From an uncultured Clostridia bacterium (GTDB taxonomy: Bacteria; Bacillota; Clostridia; Christensenellales; Borkfalkiaceae): a stretch of 53,650 nucleotides of DNA. Position numbers and translations under genes: made by a program. A model generated the notes under the pieces. The model searched no databases and was not told the origin of the DNA. It saw only the letters and a program-made list of their open reading frames with translations. Shown here piece by piece: positions 44,978 through 53,532 of the stretch. The stretch covers positions 1-53,650 of the forward strand of contig CAKQRE010000043.1 in the NCBI GenBank assembly GCA_934271265.1. Reading direction: 5' to 3'. Numbering within the stretch: the first letter of the stretch is position 1; each line of letters starts with the position of its first letter.

Positions 44978-45607
44978 ATGATAAAAGAATATCGCTTCAA
45001 AAACCTGGACTACGTCATTTCATACCCCCGCGATTACGTCGAGGGCAAACGCTATCCTGTCATTTTTCACACCCCCGGCGCAGGCGCGCGAGGCAGAGAT
45101 CTGACGCTTATCGAATCGGGAATAGGACTTTTAGACAGGCAAGCCGAAGGCAACGAACACGTGAAAAAATGCCTTATTGTAATTCCGCAATGTTACGCGC
45201 AGAACTGGTTCGATATCTACGACGAACTCCGCGATTTATGCGATTCTATTTACAACGCGCCCTTTACCGACAAGCATAGGTTTTACGGCTCGGGCATCAG
45301 CATGGGCGGTTACGCGATTTACCAACTGTTTATGACTTTTGCCGACAGGTTTGCGGCAGGCATCGTTTGTTGCGGCGGCGGAATGTACTGGAACGCCGAG
45401 CATATCAAGGATATTCCGCTCTGGATCTTCCACGGCATACAGGACGACGTTATTTTCGTGGAAGAAGCGATCCGTATGACCGAAAAATTACGCGGATTCG
45501 GCGGGAAAGTCAGACTTACCCTGTACGATAACTGTTGTCACGACAGTTGGACGCAAGCCTACGCCACGCCCGAACTCTACGAGTGGTTGCTTTCTCAAAG
45601 CCGGTAA
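44978..45607 (+). CDS. Alpha/beta hydrolase (esterase-like)
   Basis: 209 residues, no signal peptide. Catalytic triad visible: Ser in GSGISMGGYA, Asp in HGIQDDVIF, His in CCHDSW. This resembles phospholipase/carboxylesterase and PHB-depolymerase-like predicted peptidases. It lies 21 bases after the GH94 gene. It may remove an acyl group from imported sugar. Confidence 0.87.
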   Translation: MIKEYRFKNLDYVISYPRDYVEGKRYPVIFHTPGAGARGRDLTLIESGIGLLDRQAEGNEHVKKCLIVIPQCYAQNWFDIYDELRDLCDSIYNAPFTDKHRFYGSGISMGGYAIYQLFMTFADRFAAGIVCCGGGMYWNAEHIKDIPLWIFHGIQDDVIFVEEAIRMTEKLRGFGGKVRLTLYDNCCHDSWTQAYATPELYEWLLSQSR

Positions 45608-45641
45608 TTGATAAAGAGATCTCACGAAAGGAGGGGCAAAT

Positions 45642-46907
45642 ATGTTAAATTTATTTCCGAGAGTGATTCTTGCAGACAAAGAAACCGAACTGCGTTTCAG
45701 CGGCGACGAACTGATCGACAAAGCAAAGGTCACCGTATCCGTTCAGTCAATGGAAAAATATAACGTTCCGCATTCGGATAAGTATCGCATAGACGAAGAT
45801 AATCGACTTATAGCCCGGGATATCGTTGTAGATAACGGCGAAGCGAAATTCTCTTTCACACCCTCTAGCGAACAGCGGCACAGGGTATATATCGATACGG
45901 GCGCAAGAAAAGCGACGTTCGAGATCTACTCGCTCGAAGAGGACTTATTTAAACTTACGCCCTTAAAAGGCGATACGCACCTGCATACCACCGAATCGGA
46001 CGGCTTATTCACCCCTACCGAAACGGTTGCCGCCTACTATGAGGCGGGTTTCGATTATATGGCTATTACCGACCATCACAAGTACGCGGGTTCGGCAAAA
46101 ATGGCGAAAACGATGGACAAAATCGCCGAATATTTTAAGGTCTACCCGGGCGAAGAAGTGCATAACCGCGGAATGGGGTACTTCCATATCATAAACCTGG
46201 GCGCAAGCGCGAGCGTGAACGAAATAATAAACGCCGACCCCGACGGAGTTTTTGAAAGTACCACTCAAAACGCCGCCGAAATCAAAAAGCAATACGCCCT
46301 GCCCGACTGTATCGACGAAAAAGAATTTGCTTTTCGTTTATGGGTATCTGAAAAGATACGCGAGTCCGGGGGGCTAAGCGTGTTGTGTCACCCCTACTGG
46401 GACGCTTACGGCGAATACAATATGCAAACCCCTATGCTCGAATTTCTGCTTGAAAAGGGAATTTTCGATGCGTTCGAAGTGGTTGACGACGACGATCACA
46501 CGGGCAACGGAGTAAACCTGCAAACCGCGATTTATAACGAAATGCGAGCAAACGGAATAAAGGTGCCGATCGTCGGCTCGTCGGACTGCCACAGCGTGGT
46601 TTCCGACGTATTCGATAAGTTTTTCACCTATGCCTTCTGCGAAAACGGAAACGACGTAAAACAGGCGATCAGAGATTTGAAAACCGTGGCTATAGAGCGA
46701 TTAAACGGCGAATACCGCGTTTACGGACCGTTCAGGCTCGTTAAATACGCAAGGTTTTTGTGCGATAATTTAGAACCGGAAATAAAGGCGATCAGAAAGG
46801 GAACCGCGAGCAAAATAGCCGAAGCGATAGACGGCGAAAACGCCGGAATTATGGCTAAGATCGAAGCCGTTTCTCAAAACTACAAGAAAGCCTTTTTCGG
46901 AAAATAA
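45642..46907 (+). CDS. PHP-domain phosphoesterase with N-terminal beta domain
   Basis: 421 residues. About 105 N-terminal residues form a beta-rich part. A PHP domain then starts with KGDTHLHTTESDG and has TDHHKYAG, PGEEVH, LCHPYWD and GSSDCHS, giving the usual His/Asp/Glu trinuclear metal set. It would hydrolyse a phosphoester. Ribosome site AAAGGAGG. Last gene of the plus-strand operon. Confidence 0.88.
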   Translation: MLNLFPRVILADKETELRFSGDELIDKAKVTVSVQSMEKYNVPHSDKYRIDEDNRLIARDIVVDNGEAKFSFTPSSEQRHRVYIDTGARKATFEIYSLEEDLFKLTPLKGDTHLHTTESDGLFTPTETVAAYYEAGFDYMAITDHHKYAGSAKMAKTMDKIAEYFKVYPGEEVHNRGMGYFHIINLGASASVNEIINADPDGVFESTTQNAAEIKKQYALPDCIDEKEFAFRLWVSEKIRESGGLSVLCHPYWDAYGEYNMQTPMLEFLLEKGIFDAFEVVDDDDHTGNGVNLQTAIYNEMRANGIKVPIVGSSDCHSVVSDVFDKFFTYAFCENGNDVKQAIRDLKTVAIERLNGEYRVYGPFRLVKYARFLCDNLEPEIKAIRKGTASKIAEAIDGENAGIMAKIEAVSQNYKKAFFGK

Positions 46908-46923
46908 AGAGTTTACAACTTTA

Positions 46924-46952
46924 AAAAGCACGCTTTTCTCAGGCGTGCTTTT
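46924..46952. terminator. Bidirectional terminator
   Basis: AAAAGCACGC (46924-46933) pairs with GCGTGCTTTT (46943-46952) between two convergent PHP genes. Confidence 0.85.
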
Positions 46953-46955
46953 ACT

Positions 46956-47735
46956 TTATCCGACGGAAATCAAACCGTATTTCTTTATCGTCTTTCCAAC
47001 TTCGGATGCGTTTTCGCAATATCTTTCAACCGAGTGCGCGTCGCTGCCGAACGTGACGAACCTACCGCCGAAGGCAACGTATTTTTCCAATATCTCCTCT
47101 GACGGCATAAACGGTTTTTCGCTTTTCGTGGAAGAATTTATCTCCAGAAATTTTCTCTTTGCGATGATCGATTTTAAAATATCCGTCAATTCGCGGGAAT
47201 AATTTTCAAAAGCGAAATCCCTTTCGGTTTTCGGCGCATATCTTTCGGGATACCCCAAATGCCCCGCTATCTGCCACGGATAATCGGCGTTGACCGATTT
47301 ATATACTTTTTCGAGATATTCTTTATAGATATCGTCCGCCGAGCGCTTTGCCCAACACTCTTTCAGACAACAATCCTTGCCGCCGACCAGATGAACGCTG
47401 TTTATCACGTAGTCGAATCGATACCTGTCCGCAAGGTCGGCATAATGACCTTCGGCGCGTTCGTCATAGCCGAATTCTATCCCGAACAAGATCTCTGTTT
47501 TCCCGCCGTACACGTCCCTCAGCCTGTCTGTTTCTCTTTTATACGCTTCCGTATCGCAAAGCGGAGTTTTTTCTCCCGTCAGAAAACAGTCGTAATCGTA
47601 ATGTTGAACAAAACCGATCCGTTTATCCCCTTGCGCGATCGCTTTTTCTATGTATTTTTCCATGCTCTCGTCGGAATCGTAAGAAAACGAAGAATGAACG
47701 TGCAGATCTGTCAGATAACCGCTTATGATATTCAT
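46956..47735 (-). CDS. HisJ-like PHP-family phosphatase (histidinol-phosphatase type)
   Basis: 259 residues. TDLHVHSSFSYDS near the N-terminus, FVQHYDYD, GIEFGYD, NSVHLVGG, GHLGYPERY, LEINSS and FGSDAH are the PHP/HisK metal and substrate motifs. Whether it acts in histidine synthesis or on another phosphate ester is open, as no other his genes are nearby. A -10 box ends six bases before the ATG, so the message is probably leaderless. Confidence 0.88.
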   Translation of the reverse strand: MNIISGYLTDLHVHSSFSYDSDESMEKYIEKAIAQGDKRIGFVQHYDYDCFLTGEKTPLCDTEAYKRETDRLRDVYGGKTEILFGIEFGYDERAEGHYADLADRYRFDYVINSVHLVGGKDCCLKECWAKRSADDIYKEYLEKVYKSVNADYPWQIAGHLGYPERYAPKTERDFAFENYSRELTDILKSIIAKRKFLEINSSTKSEKPFMPSEEILEKYVAFGGRFVTFGSDAHSVERYCENASEVGKTIKKYGLISVG

Positions 47736-47741
47736 GGTCTT

Positions 47742-47770
47742 ATTATATCACGATCCTCGTTTCAACGCAA
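47742..47770 (-). promoter_or_regulatory. Promoter of the HisJ-like gene (leaderless)
   Basis: On the minus strand weak TTGCGT (47770-47765), 17 bases, TATAAT (47747-47742). The start would fall on the A of ATG 47735, and no ribosome site precedes that ATG. Confidence 0.55.
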
Positions 47771-47819
47771 GACAATAAGCCGATACGACGAAATTATTAA
47801 AAAGTCGGAAGCATAAAGT

Positions 47820-47846
47820 AAAGGGCGAGATAATATCTCGCCCTTT
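47820..47846. terminator. Terminator-like hairpin
   Basis: AAAGGGCGAGATA pairs with TATCTCGCCCTTT around a one-base loop, then TTATTATTC. No gene on the left runs into it on the plus strand; it may mark the edge of the accessory segment. Confidence 0.6.
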
Positions 47847-47939
47847 ATTATTCTAAATTTAACACTTAGCCCGAAATAATCTCTTACAAAAAATAAGCCG
47901 AAACTTCCAAGGGAGCCATCTCGGCTTGCCTGAAAAGAA

Positions 47940-47974
47940 AAAACGAACTCGAGATTTTCTCTCGGGTTCGTTTT
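47940..47974. terminator. Bidirectional terminator-like hairpin
   Basis: AAAACGAACTCGAGA pairs with TCTCGGGTTCGTTTT (one G-U), T-rich on both strands. The 111-codon open frame that crosses it is therefore unlikely to be a gene. Confidence 0.65.
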
Positions 47975-48031
47975 ATTCTTGTTTGTGTTGCAACGCAGAA
48001 ATTGATAGAAACTAAATCGGAATCGCAGCCG

Positions 48032-48135
48032 CTCTGAATTGGGGTGGTTTTTCTTTTGCTTTGGGGTGTCGGAAGCAAGGAATGAGGTGTTTTGCTCTGA
48101 AAATGGGGTGCTTGTTCTGAATTTTGGGGTGTCGA
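48032..48135 (+). repeat. Imperfect direct repeats with TGGGGTG core
   Basis: The pattern TCTGAAtTGGGGTG occurs at 48033-48046, 48096-48110 and 48116-48131. Two further GGGGTG/GAGGTG cores lie at about 48063-48068 and 48084-48089. No gene is supported in 47736-48556. This stretch is probably a mobile-element remnant or a protein-binding array. Confidence 0.5.
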
Positions 48136-48333
48136 ACTAAAAAAAAGAGACATGGTCGAGAAGAGAAAAACAGATTTTCGATTTGAAGTTGTGCTTTCTA
48201 CTCCTTTCCGGCGGGACACTTTTTTGCGGCTGATAAAAAGGGGCTAATCGAAAAAATGCAGTTTTTTGTAATAGCAAAATATAGGTATGAGAAAAACATA
48301 ACAGGCAACAAGGCGCTTTTTTGCTCGAGGCAC

Positions 48334-48362
48334 TTGAAAAATTGCCATATTTATGGTATAAT
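48334..48362 (+). promoter_or_regulatory. Promoter of the HNH gene
   Basis: TTGAAA (48334-48339), 17 bases, TATAAT (48357-48362). It gives a leader of about 187 bases. Confidence 0.7.
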
Positions 48363-48556
48363 AAAAATGCAATTCGATGAAACTGAACCTTTTCGATGGA
48401 ACGCCATTGAAAACGAACCGGCTAATCTTCTGTAACGCTATTATGAGGATTGCCCTTTGAGGCTTATAGCAATAGGTCGCCCTATGGTCGGTTACATGCT
48501 TTTGTTGAATTGACTTCATCACAGGAGGCAATTGGCATCTTTCCGTATATACAAAA

Positions 48557-49540
48557 ATGGGAAAGAGCAAACAGCAGTTCATGGACTTGAATAGGGAAAC
48601 CGCCATGCGGCTTTGGAACAAGTCCTTTGGTAAGGATACGAAGGCAGTGGATTTTGCTGGAAGAACCATCGCCAAGGGGGCTTACAATGACCGTAACAGC
48701 GAGTTCGGATGGAATGTGGATCATGTCCTTCCGCAAAGCAGAGGTGGCGTTACGGCAGACCATAATTTGGTTTGCTGCCACATCAGTACGAACGATGAAA
48801 AGGCAGATAAATTTCCGTGCTTTACTGCAAACGGAATTGCTTTTGAAATCGTAAAGGTGCAGAATCATTACGAGATTCGGGCAAAGAGCAAGAAAAAAGA
48901 ATCTGTCGAGGAGACAGATTCGGAAGAGTTGGATTTCTTCGATTCTGCATCCGGCATCAGATTCTTTAAAAACTTGAAAGGTATTCAAAACAAGAAAAGG
49001 TTTGTCGGAACCGTCTTCATCAGACTTCGGGGGCTTGCCAATACGGCGGTTGTCGATTTCATTGAAGAATTGATGAGCACTGATGACATTTTCTTCAAGA
49101 CGGAGCGTTCTTATAACGGCAGTGAGTTAATCATCGTTGCAAGAAATTATGATATGCCACTCAAGGATGATACTTCGGAATTGCTCGATAAGTGCATTCT
49201 TCTCAATACCTATCTTGGTAAATATTTTGTTCCCAGTGACTACATTACGACTTACGATATTTATTACAGAGTTGACTGCTTTGACGAAAAGACATCTATG
49301 TATGGGCAAATTGAAAACATCGATTGGACGAATATGAATTATCGTAATTCTTATGGCTTATTTGGGGGTCTTCGCCTGCAACGTAGCGGGAGCAATACCT
49401 TATTTGTTAACGGGCTTGTGTTGGATAATACGGAGGCCGGTAAAAAGGTGGAGAAGAACCATAATGCGGAGTACACGGAGTATAATTATATTTACACCCA
49501 ATTATCTGAAAATTTGAAGAAGGAGGTAAGCGGAAAGTAA
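48557..49540 (+). CDS. HNH endonuclease-domain protein
   Basis: 327 residues from ATG 48557. The N-terminal 110 residues hold the HNH core: GWNVDHVLPQSRGG, DHNLVCCHISTNDEKADK, a metal-dependent nuclease fold. The rest (about 110-327) has no recognised domain and is rich in beta segments. No ribosome site fits this ATG, while AGGAGG at 48523-48528 stands before a TTG (48532) in another frame whose product (ASFRIYKNGK) could join this one after a one-base shift. The N-terminus may therefore be misread or frameshifted. It stands alone on the plus strand beside the STAND gene. Confidence 0.82.
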   Translation: MGKSKQQFMDLNRETAMRLWNKSFGKDTKAVDFAGRTIAKGAYNDRNSEFGWNVDHVLPQSRGGVTADHNLVCCHISTNDEKADKFPCFTANGIAFEIVKVQNHYEIRAKSKKKESVEETDSEELDFFDSASGIRFFKNLKGIQNKKRFVGTVFIRLRGLANTAVVDFIEELMSTDDIFFKTERSYNGSELIIVARNYDMPLKDDTSELLDKCILLNTYLGKYFVPSDYITTYDIYYRVDCFDEKTSMYGQIENIDWTNMNYRNSYGLFGGLRLQRSGSNTLFVNGLVLDNTEAGKKVEKNHNAEYTEYNYIYTQLSENLKKEVSGK

Positions 49541-49571
49541 GATACCGTTGCCTCTTTGATGGATACTATGA

Positions 49572-49606
49572 GGGAGAATGACGGGCGACAGTCATTCTCC
49601 CCTTTA
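49572..49606 (+). terminator. Terminator of the HNH gene
   Basis: GGGAGAATGAC pairs with GTCATTCTCCC around an 8-base loop, followed by CTTT, 31 bases after the stop. Confidence 0.8.
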
Positions 49607-49642
49607 CTATTAATGTTGACAGATTTTTTGAACACAATGCCA

Positions 49643-52276
49643 TTATGCTAGTTCAGATATCCTCGAGTAAATATTGTCTACTTTTTTGGGATTAAGAAGT
49701 TGAGGACCTGCTTGAGATTCAAAGAAACTAAATTCCCCGAGTATATCTCCTTCTGAAAGATCTACTGGAAGTCCAACCATTGAAAAATATACTCCACTAT
49801 ATTCTTGATTTTTGCAAAATCCGAACCCATTTTTTATAGATGTTACAACAGCTTCATCACTTTTTAGCAAGTATAAATGTTTATTTATGTCAACCAAAAG
49901 TGACTTTATATTCTCAAGAATATCTATGTTTAAGCGTGCTGAAATGTTGTTTATATGTTCGGAAATAGATTTGAATTTTGGAGATCTTCTCAGTAATTTT
50001 ATGTGTTTCTTTAATTTTTCATATGCATATTCTAGAGAATCGGAATCCATATGAGAATGAATTAACTCAATTATTATGTCGATCATATGGTCAATAATGA
50101 TTTTTTCTGTGAATCCACATTCCTCCAATATTGTAAAACCATCTTTCAGATATTGCAGTTTTTCCTGGGTTCTACGAACATCAAGTCTCTTAGCTTGCCT
50201 TCTATACAAATCTGCACGCCGTGCGGCAATTCGGGGAAGAATTTTTTCATCTGGAGATAAATTTTTTTCTATGTAATCCAGTTCCGAAAAAGCTTTTTCA
50301 AACTCAAATAGGCATCCATAATTTTTAGCCTTTTCCAAGTATAATTCAATACAAGATGGATATTCCGGCTGTAAATCATTAAGAAAATCCATCGCTCTTA
50401 AAAACTCGTTGTTTTGAATCAAATAATCCGCATATAGAAGATATGCTCGCAATTTTTCCTTTTCATTTCTGGCAAAGTTTATGGCGTTAAGATGTTCTTG
50501 TTCTGCTTTCAGTGGGCTTGAAACACCATGTATAAAAGCAAGAGCCAAATTGTTTTCATAATACTTGGGGAGAATTTCTTGACAGTGCTTGATAGTTAGG
50601 AAAGCTGCGGAGGCATCTTTGCTTTTTATAAAATTTTCAATAGCGTTTGAAAGATAATATGAGATTACACGTTCTCCGTTATTGGAGTAGAATAGTGATT
50701 TCGGAGCATACGGGTATGAGACCTGATTTGCTAGCAAATTTTGCCCGAAACTAGTTATGCGTTGTTCTCTGTTCTTGAAGTTTGTTAATAGGGTACGTAC
50801 ATCGGTGAAGTGAAGCGCTAAAAAATCACGAGCAAAATCAGTAACAACAACCTGATTATGAATTCTGAATTCGTCTTCGCTAACAAAGTTACATTTTCCT
50901 AATTCATTAATGGCAAGTTTAATATCGACAGATTTTTCGAGATCTTTATCTAAATAGTATATTATTTCGGGCAATGTCAGAGCTACTCCTGCGACTGTGA
51001 TTATGTCAAGAACCTCTTTTGCGCCTTGAGAAAGTTTATCATAAACATTTGCCATGCAAAAATTAACCAAATCATCTTTATGGTTTAGGATGTCATTTTC
51101 ATTCTGTCCGTTGTAAAGACATCTAACAAACCATTTTATGGCTAGGGGATTAGCATGTAACGTCTCACAAAAATATTGCCTCTTTTGTTCCTCTGTAAAA
51201 TAACAATTAAATCCGTATAACTCTAACAAAATGTTGGCGTAAGTAAGAACATCATTTTCTTTGAGTCCCTGCAGTCGATACCTATGTTCCATTTCACCTA
51301 AACCGATTCGAGAAGTTATGAGAACTTTCCCATATTCGGAAAAATCATCAATAAAATCACGTATATCATCTGTGTTGAGCGTTTCTAAATTATCGAGTAC
51401 AAAGAGTGTATTAAAGTTCTTTGCCAGTTCAATTATGTATTCTTTTGTACTGAACGAGCTGTCTGATCCTACATATGGCATTAATTTTTCATAGATGCCT
51501 GCCATTGTGGTGATTGAGTTTTTAATCTCCACAAATTCATAATCTGAGAGTTCGTTTGTTTTAAGTGATACCCAAATAATCAATTCATATTCACATTTGG
51601 GATCGTCAAGCATATCGTATAATAACTTTAGCGTAATGGCGGTTTTTCCAACGCCTCCGTCACCGATAATGCTTAATATATGTACATTTTTTCGATTGAG
51701 TTGTTTTCGAATTTCAGCAATTTCTTGCGCTCTACCAATAAAGCTAGTCTCCTCGTAGTCTACAAGAGTTGGAAGATTCTCTATAATTCGTTCGCTTTTT
51801 TTTAGCGTTGGGGGAGGTAGTAGAGTTTCTGGGTGCTGAGATATTTGAATTTTTGTTTTGGCAACATGATCCCAAGAAAAACATGATAACATTGTACTTG
51901 TATTTTCAAAAAGTGTTTTAAGCATGGGATAGTCGTAGAAGCCTAAGGGGCGCGGGTGCATTACCGCATTTCGAATTGGAATAATTTTCGCTAATTCTTG
52001 ATTAAGAAAGTCTTTTTGCTCGGAATTTATAGATAAAAGCAAAACATTTGCGTTGCATATTTCAATAAATGCTTGAATATCTAAACCGCGCAAAACCCTT
52101 AAAAGCGGATTCGGCTCATTTGTAACGGGGTTGGAATGTTTGATCAATGATGGAGGTATATTGTCCAGAACCAATTTTTTAGCAATGTTAGATATGAAAT
52201 CGGATTCAATGGAAGTAATCATTGCAAACATTTCGGCTTTTTTACTCAAAATGCTTTCATTTAAAATTTCTGCCAT
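49643..52276 (-). CDS. STAND/NB-ARC ATPase with HEPN-like N-terminus, TPR region and cold-shock-like C-terminus
   Basis: 877 residues, much more AT-rich than the glycan region. The N-terminal 140 residues are helical and contain IRNAVMHPRP, an R-x4-H motif (R102, H107) as in HEPN RNases. A NB-ARC type ATPase follows with GDGGVGKT (205-212), LFVLDN (291-296), TSR (321-323) and ANPLAIKWF. A helical winged part and TPR-like repeats (about 560-780) come next. The last 70 residues have NGFGFC and GVYFSM spaced like the RNP1 and RNP2 strands of cold-shock domains, ending in GPQLLNP. STAND proteins of this plan commonly sense phage products through the repeats and release an effector; here the HEPN part would cut RNA. 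Defence role is inferred. Ribosome site GAGGGG; promoter 52294-52322. Confidence 0.88.
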   Translation of the reverse strand: MAEILNESILSKKAEMFAMITSIESDFISNIAKKLVLDNIPPSLIKHSNPVTNEPNPLLRVLRGLDIQAFIEICNANVLLLSINSEQKDFLNQELAKIIPIRNAVMHPRPLGFYDYPMLKTLFENTSTMLSCFSWDHVAKTKIQISQHPETLLPPPTLKKSERIIENLPTLVDYEETSFIGRAQEIAEIRKQLNRKNVHILSIIGDGGVGKTAITLKLLYDMLDDPKCEYELIIWVSLKTNELSDYEFVEIKNSITTMAGIYEKLMPYVGSDSSFSTKEYIIELAKNFNTLFVLDNLETLNTDDIRDFIDDFSEYGKVLITSRIGLGEMEHRYRLQGLKENDVLTYANILLELYGFNCYFTEEQKRQYFCETLHANPLAIKWFVRCLYNGQNENDILNHKDDLVNFCMANVYDKLSQGAKEVLDIITVAGVALTLPEIIYYLDKDLEKSVDIKLAINELGKCNFVSEDEFRIHNQVVVTDFARDFLALHFTDVRTLLTNFKNREQRITSFGQNLLANQVSYPYAPKSLFYSNNGERVISYYLSNAIENFIKSKDASAAFLTIKHCQEILPKYYENNLALAFIHGVSSPLKAEQEHLNAINFARNEKEKLRAYLLYADYLIQNNEFLRAMDFLNDLQPEYPSCIELYLEKAKNYGCLFEFEKAFSELDYIEKNLSPDEKILPRIAARRADLYRRQAKRLDVRRTQEKLQYLKDGFTILEECGFTEKIIIDHMIDIIIELIHSHMDSDSLEYAYEKLKKHIKLLRRSPKFKSISEHINNISARLNIDILENIKSLLVDINKHLYLLKSDEAVVTSIKNGFGFCKNQEYSGVYFSMVGLPVDLSEGDILGEFSFFESQAGPQLLNPKKVDNIYSRISELA

Positions 52277-52293
52277 AGTTTTCCCCTCACTAA

Positions 52294-52322
52294 ATTAGAA
52301 AATATATTGCATCCGCAATCAA
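52294..52322 (-). promoter_or_regulatory. Possible promoter of the STAND gene
   Basis: On the minus strand TTGATT (52322-52317), 17 bases, TCTAAT (52299-52294). A small palindrome ATTGC-ATCC-GCAAT (52306-52319) sits in the spacer and could be an operator. Confidence 0.4.
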
Positions 52323-52526
52323 AATTCTTAGGTTTGTCTGATTCTTTTCTCGGATAATGAAGATGGTTTAGACGCTTGGAAACATATAATAGCAAATTGT
52401 AAATCTATCTTGTCAATATGCAAACATCCCGCCTATATTATATCACAAAAAAAGGAAAAAAGCAATACTTGATCTTGAAAACAAAAATGCCATTTGTCGC
52501 AGGAAAAAACAGGTATAGCTATTAGT

Positions 52527-53102
52527 TTAGAGTATTTTACAGCCCAATATCTCATCAAGCGTAATCGGCTCATAGTTCCAATGCATACATCCGACATTGT
52601 AACTGCGGGTTTCAAAGCCATTTTGGGAGAGCTGTCGTTTTATCAATTCCTCCTGTTCGTGTTCTTCAGTATTATGAGAATGCCCATGGAGATGGATGGC
52701 TTGATTGCGATATCCGATATAAAACGGAATATAATAGTGACATAGGATAACTCGGCGCATTGAACCGCTTTCCAACTTGACGGAAATATCGTCATAATCC
52801 TTGACGCCGGCAAGGGCACTCTTTGCTTTGGCATTGTGAAGAAAGCGGTCGTGGTTGCCCTTGATAAGGATAATTTGTCCGTTAAGGCTTCGAATGAGTG
52901 CTTCGGCATCCCCGTTACGGGTTTTCCAAATCATATCTCCAAGAACATAAACAAGATCGCCTTTGCCGACTTTTGCATTCCATCGGCGAATAAGTTCCTT
53001 GTCCATTTCCTCAACTGTTTCAAAAGGACGTCTGTCAAAGCTGATAACATTTTCATGCCCGAAATGCATGTCAGCTGTAAAGAATACTTTGCGTTCAGCC
53101 AT
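52527..53102 (-). CDS. Small calcineurin-like metallophosphoesterase
   Basis: 191 residues. Start ATG 53102 is preferred over upstream in-frame codons because AAGGGG lies just before it and the upstream gene ends four bases earlier. Motifs: ADMHFGHENVI, LGDMIW, KGNHDR, CHYYIP and LHGHSH, the full metal set of single-domain phosphoesterases often found in accessory regions. It is the third gene of a compact row with two small paralogous genes. Substrate unknown. Confidence 0.92.
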   Translation of the reverse strand: MAERKVFFTADMHFGHENVISFDRRPFETVEEMDKELIRRWNAKVGKGDLVYVLGDMIWKTRNGDAEALIRSLNGQIILIKGNHDRFLHNAKAKSALAGVKDYDDISVKLESGSMRRVILCHYYIPFYIGYRNQAIHLHGHSHNTEEHEQEELIKRQLSQNGFETRSYNVGCMHWNYEPITLDEILGCKIL

Positions 53103-53106
53103 CGTA

Positions 53107-53532
53107 TTACCCCTTGTTTGCAGATTTCGAGAAACTCCAAACATAGTCGACAAACTCATCCCAGTTAAGGCGAACCTGTTCGTACACATCAATCTTTTCC
53201 GCATCCGACAGGTTGACATGGCTGCAACGCAGGGGCGCTTCTGCTACGGTTCGCTTCAGATAGCAATCGGTAATCAGACGGTTTAGTTCTTTGCTGTCTA
53301 TATGCGGCTGCGTATCCGCAATAACCAATTCCCATTCAGCTTTTGACCAGTAATAGTATAAAACTTCCCGTCGTAGCAGCTCACTGAATTCCTCTTTTGA
53401 CATGGGCTTTTTCAAGAGTTTCCTGACGGATTCCATGAAAGAGTAATGATCGAAAATGTTAAACACCCGGAGACCCTGTCCGACAGACCGATAATTGTAA
53501 GCGTTCCAGACAAGTTTTATAGATTTCTTCAT
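53107..53532 (-). CDS. Small protein of unknown function, paralogue of the next gene
   Basis: 141 residues. ATG 53532 is chosen since GGAGGGG lies six bases before it; an earlier ATG (53550) is inside the ribosome-site region. Trp/Tyr-rich, with YNIFDHYSF-like (FNIFDHYSFM), YYYWSKAEWE, and the C-terminal IDVYEQVRLNWDEFVDYVW. I do not recognise a named family. Its stop lies 4 bases before the metallophosphoesterase start, so the two are likely made together. Confidence 0.85.
   Translation of the reverse strand: MKKSIKLVWNAYNYRSVGQGLRVFNIFDHYSFMESVRKLLKKPMSKEEFSELLRREVLYYYWSKAEWELVIADTQPHIDSKELNRLITDCYLKRTVAEAPLRCSHVNLSDAEKIDVYEQVRLNWDEFVDYVWSFSKSANKG

Noticed and set aside
47884..48219. 111-codon open frame on the minus strand
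   Set aside because: It contains a strong bidirectional terminator hairpin and the direct repeats, and has no family resemblance.
48363..49540. IscB/omega-RNA (HEARO) system
   Set aside because: The HNH domain is at the N-terminus and no RuvC motifs surround it; the protein is not IscB-like.
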